A DNA stretch of 8,574 nucleotides from RGIG995 sp045652445 (GTDB lineage: Bacteria > Bacillota > Clostridia > Oscillospirales > UBA644). Below, piece by piece: positions 1 through 5,830 of the stretch. A program made the position numbers and the translations under genes. The notes beneath the pieces were generated by a model that ran no database searches, was not told where the DNA came from, and saw only the letters and a list, made by a program, of their open reading frames with translations. Each line of letters begins with the position of its first letter. The stretch's first letter is position 1. The stretch lies in contig JAZRUJ010000039.1 in assembly GCA_045652445.1 (NCBI GenBank), positions 1 to 8,574 on the forward strand, written 5' to 3'.

Positions 1-258
1 CTCCATTTCAGGCAATTTTGGACCTTCAATTGACTTGATTCTATTTCTTTCCTGAACTGCCTTAATCAATGCACAGATGGAAATAATTACAAGCAATACG
101 AAAAACAAAACCATAATGACGAAAACTATAATAACAGGATGAAATTCATCATTCTCTAATACTGCAGATATCAGTAAACAAACAGACAAAACCATAAAAA
201 GCACTTGTATTGCTAATATAAATATTATCTTAAGTATTTCTTTACTCTTCCAGCTCAT
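1..258 (-). CDS. Small two-helix membrane protein, C-terminus cut by window edge
   Basis: I do not recognise this gene. The reading frame is open from the start to the left window edge, giving 86 visible residues beginning MSWKSKEIL. Two hydrophobic segments are clear, at about residues 8-33 and 43-67, joined by a short acidic loop (LENDEFHP). A charged tail (QERNRIKS) follows, so both ends probably lie in the cytoplasm. There is an ATG 12 nt further upstream (258 versus 270). The start at 258 is preferred because GGAG lies 6 nt before it, and the upstream ATG has no Shine-Dalgarno and itself overlaps that GGAG. The gene begins 17 nt after the stop of the 197-residue membrane protein and is almost certainly co-transcribed with it. 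Codons are AT-rich, like that neighbour and unlike the glycolytic genes. Function unknown; the pairing suggests a shared membrane role (inference). Confidence 0.7.
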   Translation of the reverse strand, partial: MSWKSKEILKIIFILAIQVLFMVLSVCLLISAVLENDEFHPVIIVFVIMVLFFVLLVIISICALIKAVQERNRIKSIEGPKLPEME

Positions 259-275
259 CTTTTTCTCCATTAAAT

Positions 276-869
276 TTATTTAAAATCTTTCTCACTAATT
301 GGCGTTGTTGAAAAATTGCCACTACTCGTGCTATTAAGAGAGTATGTCATTGAATATCTTGAATAATCGCACGCTTCATCATCCATAGAATAGGTTGTAT
401 TTTCCCCAAAAAGATTTGTTCCTCCATACCAAACACTTCCTAAAGCAAAATATGCATACAGTGATTCTTGAGGAACCCCGACAATTACAGTATCTCCAGC
501 CCTAACATAAAAACTCAACCGAGTAACGTTATCTTTGGTTTTCAACCTAACTACACAAGCCTTCCCTCGAGGTGCCGTTACTGTAATTGTACTTCCATAT
601 ACATCTTCTCTCCCCAACAAAATTGCACCACTTTGAGGTTCTGCAACTGGGGTCAATTCTTCATCAGCGTTTTCAGACAATTTCGCAACGAGACCAATCG
701 TACAAATTGCAGAAAATATAATAATTAAAATTAAAATCCATCTTGGAAATCCTCTCTTCTTTGGAGGAGTTAAATTCTGATATATACCCCCAGAACCAAA
801 ATATGTTGAGTGCATTTCTTTAGACGTTGAAATCTCGGACTCTCTAATTTCACTTTGGTAATCGCTCAT
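276..869 (-). CDS. Single-pass membrane protein with beta-rich extracytoplasmic C-terminal domain, unknown function
   Basis: This is a 197-residue protein, MSDYQSEIRE to SEKDFK. Residues 1-43 are polar and end in a basic PPKKRGFPR stretch. Residues 44-63 form one transmembrane helix, an acidic linker follows (65-78), and residues 85-197 look like a compact beta-rich domain (GSTITVTAP, RLSFYVRAGDTVIVGVP, YAYFALGSVWYG, NLFGENTTYSMDDE, SSGNFSTTPISEKDF). The positive-inside rule puts the C-terminal domain outside. From memory, similar tails occur in uncharacterised Firmicute proteins after an N-terminal helix or zinc ribbon, but I know no assigned function. The start is chosen because AGGAGG (876-881) lies 6 nt before the ATG; a longer in-frame opening from a GTG at 965 has no Shine-Dalgarno and would run through the leader terminator. 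The gene sits behind a structured leader RNA and just before a two-helix membrane gene. Its AT-rich composition contrasts with the genes to the right. Confidence 0.8.
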   Translation of the reverse strand: MSDYQSEIRESEISTSKEMHSTYFGSGGIYQNLTPPKKRGFPRWILILIIIFSAICTIGLVAKLSENADEELTPVAEPQSGAILLGREDVYGSTITVTAPRGKACVVRLKTKDNVTRLSFYVRAGDTVIVGVPQESLYAYFALGSVWYGGTNLFGENTTYSMDDEACDYSRYSMTYSLNSTSSGNFSTTPISEKDFK

Positions 870-887
870 TTTATTCCTCCTATAAAT

Positions 888-920
888 AAAAAAGTGTGTG
901 CAATCGAAATCGCACACACT
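888..920 (-). terminator. Intrinsic terminator just before the ribosome binding site (possible attenuator)
   Basis: On the minus strand a 12-bp stem (AGTGTGTGCGAT pairing ATTGCACACACT, with one G-U) closes a UUCG tetraloop. The stem ends in U and is followed by five more U residues and then AUUUAUA. The AGGAGG of the 197-residue membrane gene begins only 7 nt after the U-run, so termination here would leave that gene unexpressed. Such a placement is typical of transcription attenuators (established knowledge), but no regulator or ligand is evident. Confidence 0.75.
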
Positions 921-1055
921 GAAAAATGCACGGCTTCGATTTGCTACCACACAAAAATCTTTCACTCATCAGAAGAAGCGAAGAGAAGAAGCCTACATTT
1001 TTACCATAATAAAAATGCGCCTTCTGATAGTGAAATATTCGATTTTTGTGTGGTA
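888..1055 (-). ncRNA. Structured leader RNA / candidate small RNA with its own promoter and terminator
   Basis: From the promoter at 1061-1089 the transcript should start near 1054-1057. That is exactly where one arm of a perfect 15-bp inverted repeat begins: GATTTTTGTGTGGTA at 1041-1055 and TACCACACAAAAATC at 945-959. The helix continues after a 5-nt bulge (1036-1040) with 1029-1035 pairing 960-966, then after a 1-nt bulge (967) with 1021-1028 pairing 968-975. Inside lies a small hairpin (996-1002 with 1011-1017) and a CU-rich strand that carries the nonamer GCUUCUUCU twice. The RNA ends in the intrinsic terminator at 888-920. Because transcription start, long-range pairing and terminator coincide, I read it as a real RNA and not as chance repeats. 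It could be an attenuating leader for the membrane genes or an independent RNA with readthrough. It does not match any riboswitch, T-box or 6S RNA pattern that I recognise. Confidence 0.6.
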
Positions 1056-1060
1056 ACATT

Positions 1061-1089
1061 ATTATATCACATTTTTTTTAATTTGTAAA
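1061..1089 (-). promoter_or_regulatory. Sigma-A-type promoter for the leader RNA and membrane genes
   Basis: Read on the minus strand, TTTACA (1084-1089) is followed by a 17-bp A-rich spacer and TATAAT (1061-1066). A TG one base before the -10 makes it an extended -10. The predicted start is at about 1054. It lies 22 bp beyond the terminator-like hairpin that follows gpmI, so this is an independent transcription unit. Confidence 0.8.
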
Positions 1090-1110
1090 CCCTTTCACCG
1101 AAAAACTTAA

Positions 1111-1131
1111 CCGCTCTGCATTGCAGAGCGG
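1111..1131 (-). terminator. Probable terminator of the pgk-tpiA-gpmI operon
   Basis: The perfect inverted repeat CCGCTCTGC / GCAGAGCGG has a 3-nt loop. On the minus strand it is followed by TTAAGTTTTTC; on the plus strand it is followed by CCTTTTTG, so it could work in either direction. It is the only GC-rich stem with a U-tract between the gpmI stop and the next minus-strand promoter, about 120 nt after the stop codon. Confidence 0.65.
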
Positions 1132-1157
1132 CCTTTTTGTTTCTTGTTTCTGTTTTT

Positions 1158-1179
1158 CCGTCGCAAGGATTTGCGACGG
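1158..1179. repeat. Perfect 9-bp stem-loop in the gpmI 3' region
   Basis: CCGTCGCAA and TTGCGACGG flank a GGAT loop. No proper U-tract follows on the minus strand, where AAAAACAG comes next, so it is not a standard terminator for gpmI. It sits next to a second, longer hairpin (1183-1235). The two may form one dispersed intergenic element (inference). Confidence 0.55.
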
Positions 1180-1182
1180 CCT

Positions 1183-1235
1183 CGGCTTTTCTTTGGTTCT
1201 TTCTTTTCTCCCGAAAAGAAAGAACGAAAAAACCG
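1183..1235. repeat. Long purine/pyrimidine hairpin downstream of gpmI, possible dispersed intergenic repeat
   Basis: The core is a perfect 13-bp inverted repeat, GTTCTTTCTTTTC (1196-1208) and GAAAAGAAAGAAC (1213-1225), around TCCC, which reads as the GNRA tetraloop GGGA on the minus-strand RNA. Imperfect outer pairing (CGG 1183-1185 with CCG 1233-1235, and T/A runs) lengthens it to about 53 nt. It starts 17 nt after the gpmI stop, so it would form in the operon's 3' UTR and could protect or process the mRNA. Similar TTCTTT/AAAGAA hairpins recur between genes in many Clostridia, as far as I recall. Copy number cannot be judged from this window. Confidence 0.6.
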
Positions 1236-1251
1236 ATCCTCCCAAACCAAC

Positions 1252-2784
1252 TTACAGGATAATGCTTTCGCCGTCCATTTCGGCAGGTTGAGCAAGTCCC
1301 AGAAGTTTAAGGATGGTGGGGGAAATATCGCACAGTTTTCCGCCCTTCCGCAGTTCGCAATCTTTCCCGATGACGGCAAAGGGAACCGGGTTGGTGGTAT
1401 GGGCGGTGAAGGGAGAGCCGTCTTCGGCGATCATGCAGTCGGCGTTGCCGTGGTCTGCGGTCAGGAGCATGACGCCGCCCATATTCAGCACGGCTTCGGC
1501 GGTTCTACCCACACAGGTATCCACAGTTTCCACCGCCTTAACAGCGGCATCAAAAATACCGGTATGACCGACCATATCGCAGTTGGCGTAGTTCAAGATG
1601 ACTACGTCGTATTTCCCGCTGTTGATGGCGTCGACCACCTTATCGCAAACGGGAACGGCACTCATTTCGGGTTGCATATCGTAGGTTGCAACCTTGGGAG
1701 AAGCCACCAGGATCCGGTCTTCCCCGGGGTATTCCACTTCCACACCGCCGTTGAAGAAGAAGGTGACGTGTGCATATTTTTCCGTTTCGGCAATCCGCAG
1801 CTGGGTCATATTCTGCTTGGAAAGATATTCGCCCAGGGTATTTGCCAAAGATTGGGGCTTGAATGCCACTTCCACGTTGGGCATGGACGCATCGTACTGG
1901 GTCATGCAAACGTAGAACAGATCCAATTTTCCGCCCTTGCGTTCAAACCCGTCAAAGGCGGGGTCTACGAAGGTACGGGTGATTTCTCTTGCTCGGTCAG
2001 GACGGAAATTAAAGAAGATTACGCTGTCGCCGGAAGCGATGCGGTCGGTTCCGTTGACCACGGTAGGAAGAACGAATTCGTCGGTCAGATACTTTCCGTC
2101 TTCGTCTATGGTTTCATAAGAAGCCCGGACAGCGGCGGCGGCATCGTCGGTTTGATTGCCTTCTCCGTACACGAGGGCGGCATAGGCTTTGCCTACACGG
2201 TCCCAACGGTTGTCACGGTCCATACCGTAGAAACGTCCCATCACGGTAGCGATCTTACCGGCACCGATCTTAGAAAATTCTGCATTGGCGGAATCAATAA
2301 AATCAGCGGCAGACGCGGGAGGAACGTCACGACCGTCCAACAGAGCATGAACAAAGATCTTGGTCAAACCAAATTCTTTTGCCATGCGGACGAGGGCGTA
2401 GAGATGTTCAATATGAGAGTGAACCCCACCGTCAGACAAAAGACCCATCAAATGCAGAGCGGAACCTTTGGCTTTGCAATTTTCCATTGCGGCAACCAAG
2501 GCTTCGTTTTTCATCAAAGAACCTTCCTTGGCGGCTTTGGTGATGCGGGTCAGTTCCTGATAAACCACTCTACCGGCACCGATGTTGGTGTGTCCAACTT
2601 CGGAGTTTCCCATTTGTCCGTCGGGCAGACCCACGTCCATACCGGAAGCACCGATTTCGGTGGTGGGATAGGTGGCAAAGATTTTGTCCAGGTTTGGGGT
2701 GTTGGCGGCTTTGATGGCGTTGACTTTATCGCAGTCATTGAACCCAAAACCGTCCATAATGCAAAGAACGAGAGGTTTTTTCAT
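1252..2784 (-). CDS. gpmI: 2,3-bisphosphoglycerate-independent phosphoglycerate mutase
   Basis: This cytosolic enzyme interconverts 3-phosphoglycerate and 2-phosphoglycerate through a phosphoserine intermediate with two Mn2+ ions; it belongs to the alkaline-phosphatase superfamily. At 510 residues it has the family's usual length. The metal and catalytic set known from the Bacillus enzyme is present: D11 in IMDGFG, nucleophile S61 in MGNSEVGH, H122, DGRD (150-153), R184 and R190, RPDR (261-264), K336, D403 and H407 in CDMVGHTG, D444-H445 in TADHGNAD, and H462. The start ATG has AAGGGAG 7 nt upstream, and this site overlaps the tpiA stop codon. The 12-nt gap suggests co-transcription and perhaps translational coupling. 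It is the last gene of the pgk-tpiA-gpmI operon; enolase, which often follows, is not here. Confidence 0.98.
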   Translation of the reverse strand: MKKPLVLCIMDGFGFNDCDKVNAIKAANTPNLDKIFATYPTTEIGASGMDVGLPDGQMGNSEVGHTNIGAGRVVYQELTRITKAAKEGSLMKNEALVAAMENCKAKGSALHLMGLLSDGGVHSHIEHLYALVRMAKEFGLTKIFVHALLDGRDVPPASAADFIDSANAEFSKIGAGKIATVMGRFYGMDRDNRWDRVGKAYAALVYGEGNQTDDAAAAVRASYETIDEDGKYLTDEFVLPTVVNGTDRIASGDSVIFFNFRPDRAREITRTFVDPAFDGFERKGGKLDLFYVCMTQYDASMPNVEVAFKPQSLANTLGEYLSKQNMTQLRIAETEKYAHVTFFFNGGVEVEYPGEDRILVASPKVATYDMQPEMSAVPVCDKVVDAINSGKYDVVILNYANCDMVGHTGIFDAAVKAVETVDTCVGRTAEAVLNMGGVMLLTADHGNADCMIAEDGSPFTAHTTNPVPFAVIGKDCELRKGGKLCDISPTILKLLGLAQPAEMDGESIIL

Positions 2785-2796
2785 GTTAATTCTCCC

Positions 2797-3564
2797 TTAT
2801 TTGGAAGCGGATTTTACGATTGCGGTAAAATCGGGAACTTTCAGAGAAGCACCACCGATCAAACCACCGTCTACATTGTATTTTGCCAACAGTTCGTCTG
2901 CATTACCGGCATTCATAGAACCGCCGTACTGAACGGTAACGGTTTCGGCAACGTCCTTGCCGTATACGTCGGCAACAGCGGCACGAACGGCACCGTTGGT
3001 TTCGTCAGCCTGATCTGCAGTAGCAGTAAGACCGGTACCGATTGCCCAAACGGGTTCGTAAGCAATAATGATATTCTTCAAATCTTCCGCCTTGACGTTC
3101 TGCAGAGCGATCTTGGTCTGCATGCCAACGACTTCGTTGGTAACGCCTTGCAATCTCTGTTCTTTCAGTTCGCCGACGCAAAGAATAACTTTCAGACCGG
3201 CAGCCAGAGCGGCAAGAACTTTCTTGTTGCAGGATTCATCGGTTTCGTTGTAATACTGACGGCGTTCGCTATGACCGATAATGACGTATTCTACGCCCAA
3301 GTCGTTAAGCATATCCGCAGCGATTTCACCGGTGTAAGCACCTTTGGCTTCGTAGTGCATATTTTGAGCACCGATCTTAATGTTGGTGCCTTTCGCAGCG
3401 TCCAGAGCGTTCTGCAAGCAGACGTAAGGAACACAGCAAACAACTTCACAGGTAGCATCGGCTACGCAGGGAGCCAATTCTTTGATAAAAGCGGTGGTTT
3501 CGGAAGGAGTTTTGTTCATCTTCCAGTTACCGGCGATCACGGTTTTTCTCAGTTGAGTATTCAT
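2797..3564 (-). CDS. tpiA: Triose-phosphate isomerase
   Basis: This cytosolic (beta/alpha)8-barrel enzyme interconverts dihydroxyacetone phosphate and glyceraldehyde 3-phosphate. The protein is 255 residues from the chosen start, normal for bacterial TPI. In that numbering the active-site residues are K15 in AGNWKMN, H98 in IIGHSERR and E170 in AYEPVWAIGTG. The phosphate-binding ends QYGGSMNAGN and GGLIGGASL are intact. Two ATGs lie 6 nt apart. The one at 3564 (MNTQLRK) is preferred because AGGAG is 8 nt before it and only 2 nt before the ATG at 3570. It is the middle gene of the operon, separated from pgk by a strong intergenic hairpin and from gpmI by 12 nt. Confidence 0.98.
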   Translation of the reverse strand: MNTQLRKTVIAGNWKMNKTPSETTAFIKELAPCVADATCEVVCCVPYVCLQNALDAAKGTNIKIGAQNMHYEAKGAYTGEIAADMLNDLGVEYVIIGHSERRQYYNETDESCNKKVLAALAAGLKVILCVGELKEQRLQGVTNEVVGMQTKIALQNVKAEDLKNIIIAYEPVWAIGTGLTATADQADETNGAVRAAVADVYGKDVAETVTVQYGGSMNAGNADELLAKYNVDGGLIGGASLKVPDFTAIVKSASK

Positions 3565-3587
3565 GTTCATTTCTCCTATTCAAAATC

Positions 3588-3616
3588 CTGCACAGAGACG
3601 GATTGCCTCTGTGCAG
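3588..3616 (-). other. Intercistronic stem-loop between pgk and tpiA
   Basis: A perfect 10-bp inverted repeat, CTGCACAGAG / CTCTGTGCAG, can extend inward by two more pairs around a 5-nt loop. It occupies the 73-nt gap after the pgk stop. On the minus strand only GATTTTG follows, so termination is likely to be weak at best. A role in partial termination or in stabilising the upstream message, giving different levels of pgk and tpiA-gpmI, is inferred. Confidence 0.6.
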
Positions 3617-3637
3617 TAAAATGTTTCGTTTATAAAC

Positions 3638-4837
3638 TTATTTATCCTGCAAGCAGGCGATACCGGGCAGTTCCAAACCTTCCAGGAATTCCAAAGAAGC
3701 ACCGCCACCGGTAGAGATGTGGGTGATTTTGGAAGCAAAGCCCAATTGTTCGCAAGCAGCAGCAGAGTCACCGCCGCCAACAATGGTGATAGCGTCAGAT
3801 TCTGCAAGAGCCTTGGCTACAGCGATGGTACCTTGTGCCAAAGTGGGGTTTTCAAATACGCCCATAGGTCCGTTCCAGACAACCGTCTTGGCGGATTTTG
3901 CGGCGTTTGCAAACAGTTCTCTGGTCTTGGGACCAATATCCAGACCCATTCTTTCTGCGGGAATTTCGGTAGAAGGAACGATCTTGGTTTCGATTTCAGC
4001 ATCGATGGGATCGGGGAAATCGGCTACGGTTACAGTATCGATGGGAAGAAGGAGTTTTACGCCCTTTTCTTCTGCTTTCTTCAGCATATTACGGCAGTAT
4101 TCCAGCTTAGATTCATCCAACAAAGAAGTACCGACGGAGTAGCCTTGAGCAGCCAGGAAAGTGTAAGCCATACCGCCCCCGATGATCAGGGTGTCAACCT
4201 TGGTCAGAAGATTGTCGATAACGTTCAGCTTGTCAGCAACCTTGGCACCGCCCAGGATTGCAACGAAAGGACGTTCGGGATCGGCAAGAGCTTTCCCCAT
4301 AACACCGATTTCTTTTTGGATCAGGTAACCGCAAACGGCAGGCAGATAAGCGGCAACGCCAGCGGTGGAAGCGTGAGCCCGGTGAGCAGCACCGAAAGCG
4401 TCGTTCACGTAAATTTCAGCCATGGAAGCCATTTCCTTGGCAAATTCGGGATCGTTCTTTTCTTCCCGCTTGTCAAAACGGGTATTTTCAAGAAGCATAA
4501 CTTCTCCGTCTTTCAGAGCAGCGGCTTTCGCCTTGGCATCTTCGCCGATGGTGTCGGCTGCAAGGGGAACGTTTACACCCAAAAGTTCAGACAGACGGGC
4601 GGCAACGGGAGCCAGAGAATATTTGGGAATGATTTCACCCTTGGGTTTGCCCATGTGAGAGCAGAGGATGACCTTTGCACCCTGACCCATCAGATATTTG
4701 ATGGTGGGGAGAGCTTCGACGATACGCTTGTCGCTGGTGATAACGCCGTCCTTCAGAGGAACGTTAAAGTCACAACGAACCAAAACGGTTTTGCCGGCAA
4801 CGGCGATGTCTTCTACGTTTTTCTTGTTGTAGTTCAT
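3638..4837 (-). CDS. pgk: Phosphoglycerate kinase
   Basis: This cytosolic kinase transfers phosphate from 1,3-bisphosphoglycerate to ADP, the first ATP-yielding step of lower glycolysis. The 399-residue length is typical. The N-terminal substrate domain shows VRCDFNVP (20-27), SHMGKP (60-65, usually SHLGRP), ENTRF (117-121) and NDAFGAAHRAHAS (145-157). The C-terminal nucleotide domain shows GGAKVADKL (196-204), GGGM (220-223), WNGPMGVFE (321-329), GGGDSAAA (354-361) and STGGGASLE (375-383). The start has AAGGAG about 9 nt upstream. It is the first gene of the operon and has its own promoter at 4914-4942. The usual partner gapA is not adjacent; the gene upstream on the same strand belongs to an unrelated membrane cluster. 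Confidence 0.98.
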   Translation of the reverse strand: MNYNKKNVEDIAVAGKTVLVRCDFNVPLKDGVITSDKRIVEALPTIKYLMGQGAKVILCSHMGKPKGEIIPKYSLAPVAARLSELLGVNVPLAADTIGEDAKAKAAALKDGEVMLLENTRFDKREEKNDPEFAKEMASMAEIYVNDAFGAAHRAHASTAGVAAYLPAVCGYLIQKEIGVMGKALADPERPFVAILGGAKVADKLNVIDNLLTKVDTLIIGGGMAYTFLAAQGYSVGTSLLDESKLEYCRNMLKKAEEKGVKLLLPIDTVTVADFPDPIDAEIETKIVPSTEIPAERMGLDIGPKTRELFANAAKSAKTVVWNGPMGVFENPTLAQGTIAVAKALAESDAITIVGGGDSAAACEQLGFASKITHISTGGGASLEFLEGLELPGIACLQDK

Positions 4838-4878
4838 GCTATTTCACTCCTTGAAAAGAATTAAAATTAACAAAAATC

Positions 4879-4911
4879 GGGATGGAAGCGAGGGGCATCC
4901 TCGTCCATCCC
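4879..4911 (-). promoter_or_regulatory. 5'-end hairpin in the pgk leader
   Basis: On the minus strand GGGATGGA (4904-4911 side) pairs TCCATCCC and CGAGG pairs CCTCG, with a 2-nt bulge and a 5-nt loop. It begins within a few nucleotides of the predicted transcription start, so the mRNA would start with a 13-bp hairpin. This fits a 5' stabilising structure. It is followed by GATTTTTGTTAATTTT, so partial termination, also of readthrough from the upstream cluster, is an alternative. Confidence 0.65.
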
Positions 4912-4913
4912 TT

Positions 4914-4942
4914 ATTATACCACAATTTACCTTATTTTGCAA
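4914..4942 (-). promoter_or_regulatory. Sigma-A-type promoter of the pgk-tpiA-gpmI operon
   Basis: On the minus strand TTGCAA (4937-4942), a 17-bp spacer and TATAAT (4914-4919) are seen, with a TGn extended -10. It lies between the stop of the Gx-transporter gene and pgk. The predicted start, around 4907, lies at the edge of the leader hairpin. No clear operator is seen. Confidence 0.82.
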
Positions 4943-4958
4943 GTGTTTTACCAATGTT

Positions 4959-5489
4959 TTACTCTTTGTTCACACTTTTTCTTTCCCCTACGGGGAAAAT
5001 CCCCGGATATCGTCCCAAAATCGCCAGGGGAATCCAGGTAATTATGCCACAACCTGCGGACGAAATGCCCAACAGGGGAAGCATCCACCAAACGGCAGGC
5101 GTCAGGACAAAAGAGGCAACGGTCAACTGCCCCACGCCGTGCAGCACGGCACCGGAAACGCTGACTCCAAGGGAAGAAAAGCACCTCATCCGCTTAAGAA
5201 ACGCCATACCAATCACAGCAAACACGGTGCCGCAAAGCCCGAACAGAACTCCGGACAAACGCCCTAAAAACAATCCGCTCAACAAAACCCGAAGGATTCC
5301 AAACAACAGGGCCGCGGGAAAGGAATATTGATACAGGACAACCATGGTAACGATGTTTGCAAACCCCAATTTAACCCCGGGAATGGGAATCTGAAAGGGC
5401 AAAACAGACTCCACCCAAGACAAAATCAAAGCCACAGCCAGGAAAAGAGCCATGCGGGTGACGGTTTTTGCAGAAGATTTAGCCCACAA
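4959..5489 (-). CDS. Gx transporter family membrane protein (Hpre_diP_synt_I family)
   Basis: This is a 176-residue polytopic membrane protein with about five hydrophobic segments. The family signature PGVKLGFAN (37-45) follows the first helix, and SVSGAVLHGVGQL (110-122) matches the conserved later region. The family is often labelled heptaprenyl diphosphate synthase component I, but that name is doubtful; members are small membrane proteins, and relatives sit in flavin-based extracellular electron-transfer loci (eetB-like, recalled). The start is a TTG preceded by AGGAGGT 8 nt away; the next ATG, 12 codons in, has no ribosome binding site. The gene overlaps the end of the NusG-II gene by 11 nt, so translation is probably coupled. 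It is last in the apbE cluster. No clear terminator follows before the pgk promoter. Confidence 0.88.
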   Translation of the reverse strand: MWAKSSAKTVTRMALFLAVALILSWVESVLPFQIPIPGVKLGFANIVTMVVLYQYSFPAALLFGILRVLLSGLFLGRLSGVLFGLCGTVFAVIGMAFLKRMRCFSSLGVSVSGAVLHGVGQLTVASFVLTPAVWWMLPLLGISSAGCGIITWIPLAILGRYPGIFPVGERKSVNKE

Positions 5490-5826
5490 ACGCGTCCACC
5501 TCCTCCTGAGAAATCTGCAGAGAAATCCGATTGGGAACGCATAGGATCACGTCCCCTGCCTGAGAGATCTTGCCGGTTTTTTCGCAAAGATGATCGGGAC
5601 AGGTGGAACAATCAACCCACGCAAAACCGTCTTCGATGACAATCCGCGTTCCGTCGGAAAGATCCAACTGCTGATTTTTAGAAAGATCCAAGGTGCAGAC
5701 GACAGAACCGTCTACGGTAACGGTCAGCGTATTTCCGGGATTGCGGGGAATGATCCAGGCAGCAAAACACACCGCCACCAGAGTGACGATGAGCAAAATA
5801 TCCCAAACGCTGACTTTTTTCGCCAT
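5479..5826 (-). CDS. NusG domain II-containing membrane-anchored protein
   Basis: The 115-residue protein has an N-terminal transmembrane helix (about 8-26) and then an extracytoplasmic beta domain of the NusG_II family. Four cysteines, C73, C76, C81 and C96, lie in the family pattern DCSTCPDHLCEKTGKI...GDVILCVPN. The family shares only the fold of an inserted NusG domain and is not a transcription factor. Relatives are commonly found beside Gx-transporter genes and flavin/Rnf-type redox genes, and one is called eetA in Gram-positive electron-transfer loci (recalled). The clustered cysteines may form disulfides or a redox site (inference). Its start is 4 nt after the apbE stop, with AGGA inside the end of apbE, so coupling is likely. 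Confidence 0.9.
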   Translation of the reverse strand: MAKKVSVWDILLIVTLVAVCFAAWIIPRNPGNTLTVTVDGSVVCTLDLSKNQQLDLSDGTRIVIEDGFAWVDCSTCPDHLCEKTGKISQAGDVILCVPNRISLQISQEEVDAFVG

Positions 5827-5830
5827 AACT

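Noticed and set aside
870..965. N-terminal extension of the 197-residue membrane protein from an in-frame GTG at 965
   Set aside because: It would be translated through the terminator hairpin, has no Shine-Dalgarno before it, and the perfect AGGAGG serves the ATG at 869.
888..1055. 6S RNA, T-box or a known riboswitch
   Set aside because: There is no large symmetric central bubble as in 6S RNA, no T-box sequence, and no conserved riboswitch core that I could recognise.
943..1057. MITE-like miniature transposable element, because of the long inverted repeat
   Set aside because: No target-site duplication is evident, the arms contain asymmetric bulges, and the outer end coincides with a predicted transcription start, which fits an RNA structure better. 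A genome-wide copy count would settle it.
1111..1131. Terminator for a plus-strand gene
   Set aside because: The plus-strand side has a T-run, but no plus-strand gene is supported upstream; it most likely serves gpmI.
1144..3714. Very long plus-strand open frame (856 codons) opposite gpmI and tpiA, and a similar 381-codon one opposite pgk
   Set aside because: They lie antisense to three unmistakable glycolytic genes. The composition is low-complexity (rich in Gly, Phe, Val, His) with no family motif, as expected from the codon bias of highly expressed genes. No promoter or Shine-Dalgarno supports them.
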